Of a stretch of 64,000 bases of DNA, positions 43,433 to 58,061 are shown piece after piece; the first letter of the stretch is position 1, and each line of letters starts with the position of its first letter. Source of the DNA: Anoplolepis gracilipes (Eukaryota > Arthropoda > Insecta > Hymenoptera > Formicidae); the NCBI RefSeq assembly GCF_047496725.1, contig NC_132979.1, positions 10,891,001 to 10,955,000 on the forward strand. The letters are read 5' to 3'. The position numbers and the translations under genes are program-made. Below the pieces are notes generated by a model, which saw nothing but the letters and a program-made list of their open reading frames with translations, ran no database searches and had not been told where the DNA came from.

Positions 43433-44620
43433 GGTGGGCACTATGGAGCAGGCCAATCCGCTGCATGGGAACTATGGAGCGGACCAGTCAGAACACTTCC
43501 CTCTCCAAAGAATTATGCTTTATATAATTATACAACACCGCCGCATTCAGACGCCATTTTTTCGCAATGGCCATTTTTTTGCAGCAGCCATTTTTTGACT
43601 CCTCACTCTCGGTGGGCACTACGGAGCGGGCCAATCCGGCGCATGGGCACCATGAAGCGGACTAATCAGAACACTTCCCTCTCCAGACAACCACCCCCCT
43701 CAACTAATTAGAACACTTTCTTTTCCAGACAGCCACGCCCCTCAGCCAATCAAAACCCTGCCATCAATCATAAAAAGGTCGCGCGACATATAGAACCGTT
43801 CTCAACAAATAATGTTTTAAACATATTGAATATGATGTCCAAACAAATCTCCGGAAAGGATCGATAACGAAATTCTGTAGATAAATGAAACTGAACAACA
43901 AACATAGCTGCATAATCTTAAGAGACAAATGATTCGAGATAGGAATTTTCAAATTTTCTAGAAGGCCGTATCAGGCTCACCAATCAGCAAAAATAAGGCA
44001 GAAAAGGATCTCGCCAAACGACAGTTTTACGTCAAAATCTCAAGAGTACTGCCACCTAAAAGTTTTAACACGTTCTCAAAATTCAATATAAAAAGGCAGT
44101 ATTCATTTACTCATTTTTCATTCGTTAATTCAGCATTTATCTTCGTTCATCAAATAACTATTCGCGCTTTTATTCAACGTTTATTTTATACTTTGATTTA
44201 ATTCGGTCACTCATTGATTCAAGCATTCGGTCATTTTGCATTTCAAGGGCTCAGCAGTTACGATACGATAAATACTAAATAATTAGAGTTAGTGTGAAAC
44301 GTCGACCGACCAGCCGCCGAACAAGGTACAGAGGCCGCAACCGAACCACAACTAAACTCGCAGGTAAAGTCTATTTTCCTCTTTTTTTTCTGTCGTTGTT
44401 GCTTTTTCCCGAACCGATATATTCAAATTTTGTTTTTTTTATAAGGACCTAAAGTCACTCCGACCTGCCGTTTCTCTCGAGTTAACCGGAATCGTCGATC
44501 GAACGAAGCGCTTTCGCTCTCTCTTAGTAGCATTAGTTCCGACTGCCCACCTTCCTCCCTCAGTACTTGCGCTGCTTCACTCCCTTGAAAACTTATTATC
44601 CGTCGACATACCACTATCCC
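43433..44620 (+). mobile_element. Family-B-like LTR fragment with tandem units
   Basis: Two units of 179 bp (43433 and 43612), each with GGTGGGCACTA, GGCCAATCCG and CAGAACACTTCCCTCTCCA, are followed by about 850 bp colinear with LTR B3 and B1: ATAATGTTTTAAACAT, CATAATCTTAAGAGA, AATCAGCAAAAATAAGG, GGCAGTATTCATTTACTC and the CGTCGACC block. Neither the TGTTACG start nor the CGTAACA end is found. The open frame at 43418-43711 is repeat-derived. Confidence 0.6.
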
Positions 44621-45819
44621 GACATAGATTTTCTTTCTCTTTCATATTCCTTCATACCCCTTTCACTTTCGATCATCTCCATATCCGATACTTTCCGAGC
44701 CACTGGAAGGAGTCCAAAATGATGAAGTTAATAAACCATGGACTACATTTGGTGAAATCATAAACCTCACGCCTTACATCTGCGTCGGTTCTAGATTGCC
44801 TTTTATTTTTATTTTATAGTATTTAATATTCAGAGCCTTGAACTAATTTATTTTTAATTTTAGGAAAACAATAAAACAAAAGAAAAGCTATCCAGAAGAA
44901 ATATGAATGGTCAGAAATGTGAAACGCGGTCGCCACAGAGACATCACACATGCATTAGCAAAGACTTAAGAGAATAATAAAAGTTAACTCTTCGTTTTTA
45001 ACAAGTCTTTAAATAAGTGCGCATCGCAAACTTAATTAAAATATAAATTATATACATATATCGCCGCTGATTCCATTTTTGGGAGACGCTCTCCTATTCG
45101 TAAATAAATCCAGTTTCCTTACAATTTTTAAATTATTCTATAGAAAAGACACGAAAGAGTCGCGAGAAAATGTAACAAAATCTTTTATTCGTCGGATTTT
45201 TCCATAATTTAATGGAGACTATAAACTAAATCGCGTGTATAGCAAAGAGTTCCATCAAACATACAATAGTACACAGTAGTGAATAATGCGCAGAATAATA
45301 TATATTTGTAAGATTAGTCGGCTCGCTAATGCTACTATCAATTTTCAATCTGAGACACAAGTTTAGTAGAGACCCTCAGCCCTCTAGGTGTTCTCAAATA
45401 AAAGACATAGTTCACCTACTGTACAACAGCCCGTAATGCTGTTAAAAAATTAGCGTTTTTTTTCTTTTATTGCTTACACATTATAATTTTTCCGGTTTCT
45501 TAGTAGAAACCATCACGAACAAAAAACTTAGACTTTGAGCTAAGTGCTTAAACAACCACCAAACGCAGTTTTGGTCCGGACGATATCGTGGACCCTAATT
45601 TTAGAATCTCTTTCTAGGCAATTAATTTAAATCATCCAGTAACTAGAATCTGCCTAATACTTAAAACCTGTATAAGGTGTGAGTTCTCGCACGTTCTTTT
45701 TCCCTTACTCGTTCCGAGAAATTATTTCCCGGTTTCTTCTGCAGAATTTTAAGAAGTTCCTTCGTATTTAAATATCTCTGCTCTCTTCGAATCTGTCAAG
45801 AACTTTATCTTTTAGTATT
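44621..45819. other. Noncoding DNA, possibly retrotransposon debris
   Basis: No recognisable open frame or repeat. It lies between an LTR fragment and a gypsy-like fragment and may belong to either. Confidence 0.35.
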
Positions 45820-46780
45820 TCACAATATGTGATCCCTCTCACTCTTCACTACTTCAAACCAATACCTTAGCGGCTTCCCTCTTTTTTCTGTTTTAATAAC
45901 AAATAGAACCCACCAATGTGCTGTTGTAGGTGTGGTCGCAAATTGTGTTGCTGGTGATGAATACTCCATCTTCGTCACGCTACGAGCCGAACTTCCGCGA
46001 GAGCCGTTAACAGTGTCGCGGAGTATGTTCTCATTGTTTATACTTCCAGCAGCACTTTTTCTCAGTTGTATATGATGGCCAGAAAACGCAGCTGCTTTTC
46101 TTGCTTCGGTCTGTTGGTTTTGTCGCTGGTAGCTGATCTTCTCGAATTCGGCCGCTTGGGCGTTAAGAACGCCTAACCAGACAGTGGAAACGTCAGATGT
46201 AAAGCCGGCATTCAAGGTTTACCCTTTTGTAGAGCTACGCCACCTGATCGTCACCTGGAGTAATCACCAGCTCGCTGCGTCATCGTCAGTAGTTCAGTTG
46301 CAAATTTGCTGAAGGGCTCGCATAAGTTCTTTCTTTTCTGTCGGTTGTAGTTTCGAAGTAGGAACTGAATTCCGAAATCACGATCAAAGTCCGTTTAAAT
46401 TTACCAGTTGCCGCGGCAGTTCTGATACTATAGCATAAATTCGAGCCTTAAGAATTCTGACAGTTTTATGAGCAGTTGCTGAAAGGACAGTCCGTAGGCG
46501 TAGTTACTCGACTTTCTTCGGGAAGGCCAGCAGTCTTTCTCGTCAAGTGAGCACTCCCATTTTCATATCTGATTGATCACCGTGTTGTATCAATCGAAAA
46601 AGAAGAAGATCCTTGAGTTGGACCACTCTTGTCGGGTATTGTCGTCCAGCATCGTGTCTCCCATTATTATGCTCGAACGTTGATGAGAGACTCAAATTCA
46701 TGACCCATATTTAATGAATAACAGCTTTCCAGATTATCATAGACTTTATAATATCCAATCTATTTTACTAACTACGGAGA
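45820..46780 (-). pseudogene. Ty3/gypsy 5' region fragment (gag-like), copy 1
   Basis: A minus-strand frame (46215-45820) reads STVWLGVLNAQAAEFEKISY and later RYWFEVVKSERD. The same region recurs at 48.5-48.85 kb (SVWLGVLNTQEAEYEKIICQ), and upstream DNA matches too (46240-46780 with 48870-49660: CATCACCTGG-like, GTATCAATCG and GATGAGAGA blocks). I take it as the start of a Ty3/gypsy coding region plus leader. No zinc knuckle is visible, so the gag label rests on position only. Confidence 0.4.
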
Positions 46781-46799
46781 CAATATATAAGGCGCAGAA

Positions 46800-47330
46800 G
46801 GCGTAGGGTGTCGCAATCAGCCGTTATCGTGGTGGAGTAATGCATCGTTCGCTGTCATAAGTTAGCCGGAGACGGGCGGTTAGATAGACGAGTTGTTCCA
46901 CTTTCTTCTTAAGATGGGCGGCTAGGTAAGCAAGTTGTTTCATTTTCGTCCAGAGAAGGGCGGTTTGTGTTAACGAACTGTTTTGAGATCGTCCGGAAAT
47001 GAACAGCTCTTCAATAGTCCGTCCGAGGACGGCCAGTCTGACTTATTTTTTATAAGCGGGAACTGGATATCAAAAACATTCGATTGCATCAACGAGACTG
47101 CTCATTGCCCAGAAATATGATAAGACAGGATCCAGAGACTGAGAAAACTCTATCGACGAGAACATTCGTCATCTTGAATTGCAGGAGTCAGAAGTAGTTC
47201 GTTAGACAGTTTTGCGCCGTTCTTGTGTGTAGTAGGACGAGTAAGGAATATTCGCAGAATATTTTTTGGTGGCGTCTAAGGACGTCGATTTTTTTCAAAA
47301 GGTCGGATGGATGTTTCGGCCCGATCTAGT
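46800..47330. repeat. Retrotransposon leader or LTR-like DNA with short direct repeats
   Basis: Three imperfect units of about 40 bp near 46873, 46912 and 46956, each with a GGGCGGTT or GGGCGGCT core followed by AAGTTGTT-like sequence. The segment ends with GGCCCGATCTAGTAACAATTA, which resembles 49868-49894 (GGCTCGATCTAGTAACGATTA). Probably matching terminal parts of two gypsy copies. Confidence 0.4.
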
Positions 47331-47498
47331 AACAATTATATTTCTTCTCTTCTTTATGAAGTGTTGGCAAGCGATGGCTTGTTCGTGAGCGGTCATGTCT
47401 GTCAAACCGAATTATCCACCATCCAATCACAATGATTTCCAGATCTTGTACCGTCTTGAGACATGGGCCGCGACGGATTTCTACAATTTGTGCGTTAC

Positions 47499-48150
47499 TC
47501 AGAGTGACTTATACAGGTCCGTATTGATAGTTAGCATGTCGGTGGCGACTGGCGTGCTGACAGCAACTTGTGCGCAGGAGACTGGCGCATTTGTGACATC
47601 TGCTCTGTTGATAGCGGCTGATGTGTAGGGTTCGAACTCGAGAATGAGTATGGAGTCCAGCAACCGTTGAAATGTGGCCGGGGTCAAGTGTAATCTAAAC
47701 AGCATTACCTGGAACAATCTCTGGCCAGACAAAATAAAAGTGATGGCGGGACAGCTTTCTGGCAATAGGGGTATCTGCCAAAAACCACTTTTCAAGTTGA
47801 GTGTCGCTAGATATTGAGTGCCGCATAGCTCCAAGGTCGCCGCGATATGTAACAACCAGTACAGTTTTTTTTTTCAAAAGCGTCATTGAATCTGCAAAAG
47901 TCGATACAGAACCGGTTTGTTCTTCTTCTTTCCCGATAATTACTGTGGGCGAGCTCCAGGCATTGGAGAAGGGCTCGATAATGCCGTCGACTTGCATTCT
48001 TTCTATCTCCTAGTTTATAATGGCCTGCATGACCGGGTTGCGCAGATGATAGCGCTGTTTGATCGGCGCCCCGAGTTTCAAACGAATACGATGTTGTGTG
48101 TGATGCGTGGGTCTGCGTCTTCTTTGAATTTTGGCAACTCCTGTACAAGG
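47499..48150 (-). pseudogene. Ty3/gypsy reverse-transcriptase fragment
   Basis: On the minus strand: MQVDGIIEPFSNAWSSPTVI, then in another frame ATLNLKSGFWQIPLLPESCP, FILSGQRLFQVMLFRLHLTP and ATFQRLLDSIL. These are the fingers/palm blocks of Ty3/gypsy reverse transcriptases (the usual form is TLDLKSGFWQIP...PFGL..APATFQRL). The catalytic YxDD block does not follow; unrelated sequence starts after EFEPY near 47630. Several shifts. The open frames on the + strand here are shadows. Confidence 0.75.
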
Positions 48151-49900
48151 AAGTTCTTTTCAGTGGTAGTATGTGCGGTAATAGGCCTGAGTGGTCGGCA
48201 TTAATTTCTTTGTCTAAGAGCGGTGGAAGAAGCGTAAGCCCTAGCTTGGCTAATATACTGATGAACTGATGCTAGATGGTTTTTCTTCGTACCATAACGG
48301 AGAGGTCAAAAAATGCGCACCCTCGTCTACGCCGGTCATTTGGATTTGTGATGTGGTCGGTGTAGGTCAGTAGTTTCTTATAGTCAGGCGTCAGGCCATA
48401 TTTGGGCTCAGGAATGAAACTTTGGAGATAGAATCGAGGAGAACCATTGGTGATGCCGCCGCATTCGGACTTGTATGTAATGGCGGATTGTATTTTATGT
48501 TGACTTGGACGAGGAGATAACCGCGGCATCATCGGTCCGGGTTTTATTTCTCGCCAGAAAATAGCAATTTCGGGTAAGAACTCCATCTTTGTCGCATCGC
48601 GAGCAGAACTTCCGCAGAAGCCATTGACAGTGTTACTAAGTATGTCTTCATTATTTGCACTTCCAGCACCTCTTCTTGGTTGTATGTGATGGCCACAACA
48701 ATGGCGTAGCTGCTTTTCTTGTTTCGGCTTGTAGATCTTGTCGCTGGCAGATGATCTTCTCGTATTCGGCCTCCTGGGTGTTAAGAACGCCCAGCCAGAC
48801 ACTGGCAACGTCCTCACGTTGGATGTAAAGTCGGCATTCAAGCTTCATCTTTTCATAGAGTGCTCCACCTGGCCATCACCACAGAATAATTGCCGGCTCG
48901 TCACATCATCGTCAGTCGCCAATTTGCTGAAGGGTTCACGTAAGCCTTTGCGACGATTTTCTTTTCAGCCATAGGTTGTTGCTTGGAGATAGGAATTGAG
49001 TCCAGAAATCATGGTCAAAGTCCGTCCAGGACTTTTCAGTTGCCGTGGCAGTTCCGACATCATAGCAGGAGTTCATGTTTTAAGAATTCTGAGAGCCCTA
49101 GGAGCAAGCTATTGAGGAGAGAACCCGTAGTATATTTCCTCGACTTTCTCCAGAAAGACCATCATGTCCATCGAATGAGTATCCCCATTTTCATGTTTGA
49201 TTGATTATCTTGGTGTATCAATCGGAAGAAGAGGTCTCTGAGTTAGGCCACCATTATTTTCAAGGTGTTATCGTCCGTGTCTTTGGTCATAATGATCGGA
49301 ATTTGTCGATGTGCAAAGAGTGTGGAATTGCTTCTTGCAAAACGCCGCAGACGTTTTCATAAGTCTTCGAGCTTTTCACAACTATTTATGCCATAGTGTT
49401 TTAACTTTTCTATCACTTCGGTCTTGAGAATATAATTAATCCGTTTATAAGTCACCGATCTAGAATCTCTATTAGTCTGGTCCTTACATGGTTTCTGTTC
49501 GGGCACCATGTAACGGTTTACCACATCCGATCTTCCGGATCGACTTACTAGTGTCAGGATTCGGACATTGATGAGAGATTCAAAATTATGACTCAATTTT
49601 GTGATGATTGGGTGGTGATAACACAGCTTTGTCTCCAGATTATCGTATTCTTTATAATATTTAATCTATCTTACTAACTATGAAGCGCAGACAATATATA
49701 CAAGGCATAGAAAGCGCGAACTTACTAATTACTGAGCGCGTATAATATACAAAACGTGGAAGGCACGATAATATACAAGGCACGGAAAGCGCGGACAATA
49801 TACAAAGTGTGAAAGGCGCGAACTTACTAACTATGGAGCGCGGACAATATACCGATCTTTTAAACAGATATTCGGCTCGATCTAGTAACGATTACATCGT
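48151..49900 (-). pseudogene. Ty3/gypsy fragment, copy 2 with leader
   Basis: Minus-strand coding pieces at 48272-48848 (SVWLGVLNTQEAEYEKIICQ, HIQPRRGAGSANNEDILSNT, SRFYLQSF-like sequence) precede the reverse-transcriptase fragment and are related to 45.8-46.2 kb. From 48870 to 49660 the DNA repeats 46240-46750 in diverged form. At 49690-49850 short units with ACAATATACAA and GGAAAGCGCG recur about five times. It ends at the GATCTAGTAACGATTA block near 49880. Confidence 0.5.
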
Positions 49901-50440
49901 TACAACAAATATCGTTAAAATAAATATTTGTGAACATAATACTAATAAGTATTCATAAACATGATATACATGATATTATTTCCAGTAATTATAATAGTAA
50001 CGTAATATTGAACAATAACTTTTTAATAATAGTGTTTTGCATAAAAATTTTTAAAACAAGGATGCACTATTCTTACCGATGCAGGTACATATCGGTAGAC
50101 ATCAATCGCTCGCAGTAAGAAAATAAAACTTTGTGACGATCGATTATAGACGCCCGTAGTGTATGACTAGTGTCTGATGAAGATCGATTATGTTCGCTCG
50201 TAGAAGCAAAAGAATAATATTTTATTTATAATTAATATTTTATATATAATCAATATTTTTAAATTTAGGTTTAATATTTTTTCTATTTTTTTAATTTATA
50301 AATTTTAATTTATTTTTACTTAATATAACATATAACTTAGTTAGTATATATTTAATATAAATAAAATTTTCATTAATTTTACTATTTAACTAGAAATTCT
50401 TTTATTTTAACTAGAACTCTTTACCTAAAATAGTACTTGG
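49901..50440. other. AT-rich DNA, no gene seen
   Basis: Very AT-rich with short TTTAATATTTT-type repeats. An open frame at 49930-50118 has no recognisable content. Confidence 0.4.
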
Positions 50441-50648
50441 TTTCATCCTAGATAATAAGGAGTAAGTTCCTTTATCAAAAATGAGATCAACAACCAAATC
50501 TCCAAAATAGTAATAAAACGATCCTTCTGATCATTGACGTATTTTTCAGACCTATCGGTTTGTTCGACCCAAGCCATACGCCTTTAAAATATCTATTCTC
50601 GATAAAATAATTGTTATGGCCTATCTTTTTCTAGGCCTGGACGTAACA
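50441..50648 (+). mobile_element. 3' end of a TGTTACG-type LTR
   Basis: TACTTGGTTTCATCCTAGATAATAAGGAGTAAGTTCC resembles the ACTTGGTCCTATCCCGCGTAATAAGG block near the 3' end of LTR B2, and the segment ends with a shortened terminal module (50612-50648, TGTTATGGCC...CCTGGACGTAACA). The 5' part was not found. Confidence 0.55.
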
Positions 50649-51780
50649 TATATGTTTTTAAAATAATATGTTTTTAATATTTGGTTAAATATTTTTATCA
50701 TTTTTTTAAAAAGATCTTTTAAAAATTCTAGAAAATCTAGTGCTTGCTCTGTATACGTAAGAGTTATATTTTTGACTGTTGAATGAAGATGCCCAGTTAC
50801 TATGCTAATTAATTTTAGGACCAATCTCTCAAAGGCAACGTTCGGATTATCATTCTGTCACACTCTATAAGTGTAATACATATTGTTACCGAAATATTAT
50901 ATTACATGTATTTGAATATATTATCAACATAATATTCCGCCCGATTCAAAAAGAAAATAATAATAATATTTTAATGTGCATTAATTTTATTATCTGAAAC
51001 TATACAGTTTCAAAACTGACTTTAAAAAAAAGAGAGTGTTGTAATATCAACGTATTGGCATAGAAGAGGATTTTTTACCATCTGGAAAGTGCATGGAAAT
51101 TAATTTTGGTTTTGGATACACAACAGTTACTTTATCTTACCATAACTTTATCCAAAAATTAATAATAATAGGTAAGTAATAAATTATAAAATAATATAAG
51201 AAAATGTAACAACATATTAACGTGAAATTATTTTGTAATTAAATTATTGTTCAAATAAATTTAATTGTTTTAAAAAAAATTAATTATAGCTTAAAAGTAT
51301 CGATAATTTGGAAAACAAGATCGAATGCAAGAAGAAAATATAAAAACGATGAACAAATTGATTTTGAAGTTTTTGATATACAAACAAAAAGAAGAAGACT
51401 CCATTAGTCCCGATTTCGGCTTTCTCTGGATTTTATTTTAAATTATTATGCTACGTATACATGATATTTTTGTGTTTAAATTGAGTGTATAACATAACTA
51501 AACGTGAGTACGGCGCACGAGATCAGTATTTAGATTTAGAGTTGCAGTGTCTTCAATGTCTCTGCAACTCACACAAACTTTTATATAGTGCACTAAACTG
51601 CTAACATCCTTTGCTTTTTATGTAAAAACGTGTCTCTTATGTACAACTTACGCATGTGCATTAGAAAGTGCCAATGATATTTTCAAGTTATAGCACGGTA
51701 TACTGTGGTTATAGTTTAATCTTTGGAGAGAGCGCAAGAATAATCATACATTGAAGCACATAATTATTAAATTCTTAAAA
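50649..51780. other. AT-rich DNA with possible exon remnants
   Basis: A donor-like ATAGGTAAGTAA at about 51171 and a piece at about 51290-51405 encoding KVSIIWKTRSNARRKYKNDE then FDIQTKRRRLH, with a stop, could be the end of a spliced transposon gene. I do not recognise it. The rest holds no supported feature. Confidence 0.25.
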
Positions 51781-52164
51781 ATGCCTACTCGTTGTGCAAT
51801 ATCAAATTGCTTTAAGTAGTAAGGGAAAAAACTACATGACACGATTTTATAGTAAGTTCTAGATTTTATATAAATACATTTTTATGTTAGTATTTTCATA
51901 CTATATTTGAGAAATAATGTTATAGATTTCCATTAAATATAGAGTCGTTACTAAAATCTTGGATTCAAACAACTAACAGAAAAAATTGAATGTCTACTGA
52001 ATCCAATCGAATATGCGAACTATATTTTAAATTGACGGATTTCAACAATGTAAAAACTAAAAGAAAATTCTTAAAAGCAGTTACAATCCCTACGGAAAAT
52101 TTATTTTATAAGAGAGAAGAATCAACACATGGTTTGAATTATGCGATAAATACGTCAATATTTA
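51781..52164 (+). pseudogene. THAP-domain exon pair, truncated
   Basis: Exon 1 (51781-51820) reads MPTRCAISNCFK, the C-x4-C start of a THAP domain, then a stop. After an intron-like gap ending in TTATAG, 51926 onward reads FPLNIESLLKSWIQTTNRKN, a TGA, then STESNRICELYFKLTDFNNV and KAVTIPTENL. The W, C-ELYF and P-T-P positions fit the THAP fold, though the usual His is Tyr. LTR B3 interrupts it at 52165. THAP domains are DNA-binding parts of P-element-like transposases. Nothing of a catalytic half was found to the right of the LTR. Confidence 0.6.
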
Positions 52165-53021
52165 TGTTACGTCCGGTCGGCTCCACGTTTTTCCCTCCCA
52201 CGAAAATGAAGCAATAATCGTCCGATCAGTCATAAAAGGTCACGCGATTAATAGAACCGTTCTTATCAAATAATGTTTAAACATACTGAACACGATGTCC
52301 AAATAAATGCCGGAAGGGATCGAAATCCCCTAGAATAATGAAACCGAACAACACAGCTGTATAATCTTAAGAGATAAACAAACGAGGAATCTCCAAAATT
52401 TCTAAGAGACCGTACAGGACTCACCAATCAGTAATAATTAAAAATAAGAAGAAGAAGGATCTCACCAAACGACAGCTTTTTACACGTCGAAATCTCAAGA
52501 GTATTCCCGTTCAAAAAAGTTAACACGCCCTCAAAATTCAATATAAAAAGGGAATATTCATGCACTAACGGACATTACATTTTTCTTGATCCATTCAGTG
52601 TTACACACACTCGATTCCATCCATTCGGTATTTCGGCATCTACATTCATTCTTTTTCACTAGTTAATTCAGCACCGTTAAGTCTCGCTCAATTGTACTTT
52701 GACTCATTTCGGTCGTTCGCTGATTCTAACAATTTACTTCGCATATCAAGAGTTCTGCATAAAACCTAAATAATTAGTCAGTGCGAAACGTCGACCACCG
52801 CCAAACAAAGTACAGGAACCGCAGCCGAACCACGACTAAATCCGCCTAAGTAATAAGTCTACTCTAAATCGCGTCGTAACACTCATCACACTTTTCGTAA
52901 ATTTTTATTATTTCCTAATAAACTATTGTAATAAATACCAACCAGAATAAAATCTTTAAAATCGCACTCGTTCCCCTTCTCTTCTGGTTGACGCCCTCCG
53001 TACCAATGTAACACCCGCGAT

Positions 53022-53108
<87 letters not shown>

Positions 53109-53493
53109 CACGCACGCACACTCATACATATAATTTTAAGGCTGATATTAATATTCTAAAACAATAAGATCATATGTATAACGTTAGGAATTAATTGAAT
53201 AAATGTAAACCTAAATATTAAGTGATCGGTAAATTTATTTAACTCCCTCACTCTATCCGTGAAAGATCACACTTGATCCCGTCCCGTGTAAAAGAGATTC
53301 GATTCTCTGACCAAAAGGGGACCACCGAGCGAGCGTTCGCCTAAACAGTGTAATAACGACACCCGTCGTTTACCTGCTTTGCTAACCTTCAGCTCGCTCG
53401 ACCGAGTCACTCGTCGGTAAGACTTTTGACATCGGAACAGTTCCTGTTACGCCCTTCCTCTGACCCATCCTTTCCACGGGCCTGGACGTAATA
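52165..53493 (+). mobile_element. Solo LTR, family B (copy B3)
   Basis: Starts TGTTACGTCCGGTCGGCTCCACG and ends GGACGTAATA (last C of CGTAACA changed). It is colinear with B1 but has only one copy of the 5' unit. A (CA)n tract occupies about 53024-53106, where B1 has a short AC run. It interrupts the THAP exon. Flanking bases (TTTA and ATAT) do not form a clean duplication. The CV-repeat open frames come from the CA tract. Confidence 0.75.
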
Positions 53494-53968
53494 ATATTAT
53501 ACATTTAAATTTAAAAAAACCACATAGCAGCCATCCCAGAATAATTTGCAACATTTTGGTATCAATTTCGTGGGAATTGGTCCACAAATGTGGAAGCAAT
53601 TCGCGGTCATACAGACAGACGAACGATACTTATATATAAGATATCTCCCAATATCCTGGAGACGATCTTCTTTTGCCGCAACGAATGGCCGTATAACGCG
53701 GTGCGGGAACGCCAAGCAGGGACGTAACTCTGGGCGATACGGTTGTCTAACGACGGACATTTTGAGAGAGATCTTTGATAGCTGTAAAGCTGATCGGTCG
53801 TGTCTTATATTGATATTAGTGATACTGATATTTGTGTTTCTTGTGTTTGTGTTTATCATGAAAGTTACTCTTATTAATTTAATAGTATATTTCATTTACG
53901 AATGCGGTCCGCGAGTGTTAGTTACGTCGCGTCGCGTTGGATAAATATTGATCCCGCGGACGTAACAA
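53494..53968. other. LTR-like 3' segment ending CGGACGTAACA
   Basis: Directly after LTR B3, a 475-bp stretch ends GATCCCGCGGACGTAACA, the same terminal sequence as the LTR families here. Overlapping open frames of 132 residues exist on both strands (53546-53944 and 53497-53895). The + frame contains a hydrophobic stretch (SCLILILVILIFVFLVFVFI) but no known domain. It is probably the remaining 3' part of another LTR. Confidence 0.4.
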
Positions 53969-55263
<1,295 letters not shown>

Positions 55264-55889
55264 ATGGCAGATATTATTCGGTCGTGGGGGCTGAAATCTG
55301 ACGTAGAAGCAAATATTATAAAAATATTGGAAGGTATGTACTATAAAGTTTTTTATTTTCTTCATTTATGCAATAGTTTTTTCATGTTTTATTTACGTAT
55401 AGTTCTTGCATCATTTCTTTGTCGATCGAGGATAGAGATATTATATATACCAAAAAAACACATACACAACAAACAATCACGCGTGATACAGTGGCAGAAA
55501 AATGATGCCGGTACGAACGTTTATAAATCTCATCTATATACTTCTTTATGCATTGTAGATTAGTTTCTTTCTATGGCTTAAAACATATTTAGAGTTACTA
55601 ATAAATAACTAGCAAGAGATTTATAAAAGTTTGTACGTGCATCATTTTTTGTGCTGCTGTAGTATCACGCGTATTTGCTGTGCGGTGTTTGACACGTGTT
55701 CTTTGATATTTGATATCTTTGATCGGACAAAGTGATGTATAACTGTTTAAAATTTAAAGTCGCTTATTAGGTTCCATGTCCAACTACTTTGTTAGCTAAA
55801 AAAATATGGATGAAAACTTTCGATATTATGATTATCTATCTATGTGCGTTCTTAAATATAATTTGGTAAAGTCAAAAATTTTCCATAAA

Positions 55890-56340
55890 ATATTGTGTCG
55901 ACAATTGAAGTTTATTTATTTTAAACAAAACTATCTTGCAATTAACTAAACATTTAATTTTATCGACTAAATTTCTATTTCATTTGTTCTACTTCTTTTC
56001 TTTCTATTTTTTAGGCGATAGAGTTATATATATTAAATTTTTAGTTGAACATTGAATTTGTCAACAATTAAAAAGCTAATTTATTTCGAACGAAACTATC
56101 TTGCAATTAACTAAACATTTGATTTTGTCAACTAAATATTTATTTCATTTGTACTTATTTAATTTCCGTTTTTGAGGCAATAAAGTTACATATATTAAAT
56201 TTTTAATTGAACATCGAAATAGTCTGTCAACAATCAAAAAGTTTAGTTAAAACAAAACGTTTTGTAATCAACTAAAAATTTGATTTTATCCACAAAATAT
56301 TTATTTTGTTTATTGTATTAATTTTCTCTTCATTTTTGAG
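55890..56340. repeat. Tandem repeat of about 170 bp in intron 1
   Basis: Three diverged units start near 55900, 56067 and 56237. Each holds CAATTAAAAAG- or GACAATTGAAG-like sequence, AACTATCTTGCAATTAACTA (third unit: AACGTTTTGTAATCAACTAA) and TTGATTTTATC/GTCAAC, then a TTTATTTCATTTGT block. Confidence 0.65.
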
Positions 56341-58061
56341 ACAAAAATAAATTTTTAGAGAATGCTCTTACGGAAGAAAATTTCCCCGACTTTACCCCAG
56401 AGTTTATTAAAGAGATGATGCCCAAAATTGGATTAAGAATTGAATTTTCAAAAAAATGGACAGCAATATTTAAAAAAAAGGAAGAGCCTTATGTTATACG
56501 CATATAAATATATTTTTCATTTTTGACAAAAAAAATTTTCTTACTTTTATCATGGAAAAAATCCTTTAAAAACTTTATCAATTTTTTAAGTAATAAATAC
56601 ATGGAGGGGGAGAACCTGTTTCTTATTTAATTCAATTAAATTTAAACATGTTTGTAATGTTTTTTTTTCAGAAATGAATTTTAACGCCTATAATTTTGCA
56701 ATAATTAAATTCATTGACTTCATTTTAGATAAATTTTTTAAGAATTTTATTTCCTCAAAAATTTTTAATCTCTCTTTATAAAACGTTATCAATTATAAAT
56801 GTTACCAATAAAGTAATGTGAACTCTTAAACGTGCTAATAGAAATAGGGGGATAAATATTTGAAAATAATTTTTTGACGTCGAAAATTAATTTAACCATG
56901 ATAAGAATGAGAAAAAAATTTTTTAAATACATTCTAATATACATAAGCATCCACAATTAAATTTTTTTGAGGAATTATTTTCATTCTTAAGCATTAATAT
57001 CTATCTTTTACTGACTAGGTTACAAATTTGAGTGCAGAAATACCTCAAATGTCAGACAATATTTTGTCGCAAAATTCATCCGAAGATACTGTTACGTCCC
57101 GGCACCAAAATTTTTCTCATTTACTTTTAAGAAACACTAAACTTATAATATAAAGCCAAACGACAAGTTACCGACTACATTTTAGCCGATAAGTTATTCA
57201 CTAAGACAAGTTACCCATTATAACCGTTACCGACTCTAGCCGACAGTACGAAACGTTAATCATAAAATAGCTGCTCTCCCACCACCATAAGACTCTCCCG
57301 CTACTCCGAACCCTTAGATAACCCTTCCTACGCGTCCACCCCACTTTTCAACCCTGACCCGTACAAACCGAGGGACCTCGAAACAGTCCCAAAAATCGAC
57401 ACATCAATTCGAGACTCTGAGCGATGCACTTCTCTGTCTAGAAGTGCTCCTCATCCTTGAAATTCTATTTCTATACGCGATTCCATTTCCAAGTCAACAC
57501 GCTTTCCATATCCACATTCGTTTCCATCTCAGTACGCGGTCCTATTCCATACAGTTCCATTTCAACGTCACTCTACCTCACGCGAGCGCCTGTTATATCG
57601 TTACTTCATTGTACTACGTCCGTACACCCTGCGTCAGTTCTCCGCGCCGATAGCTCTCCGATTCATATTCACGCGTCACCACTGTAATCATCCAATGTAA
57701 GGTTAGTCAAAAATACAAGTATTTACGAAATCTCATTGTGCATTAATACCAAAACGTACCTGAACCCAGTCCGCATTTTCTACGTTCGGCGTCATATTAA
57801 ATTTCAATCCGACCCTCAACAGATTTGGTTTCGACCATTAATCAAACCAGCGACGTAGCGGTGCAAACAATTGCACGCTCGTTACTACCCCTCCCCAGCC
57901 GATATCGTGCTAATACTCTGCACATACGGTACTCCTACCCTAAGACCAAATTTATACTTTCTCCTGGAAGCATCGTGCTAATATTGCACATGCCACCTCC
58001 CTACCTCAAAACCAATGGTCGAACTCAGCGAACACGCGAAATTAATTTGATCTTTTTGTAG

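Noticed and set aside
47395..48204. Plus-strand open frames over the gypsy fragments
   Set aside because: The recognisable reverse-transcriptase blocks are on the minus strand, so these are shadows.
52886..53125. CV-repeat open frames
   Set aside because: Caused by the (CA)n tract inside LTR B3.
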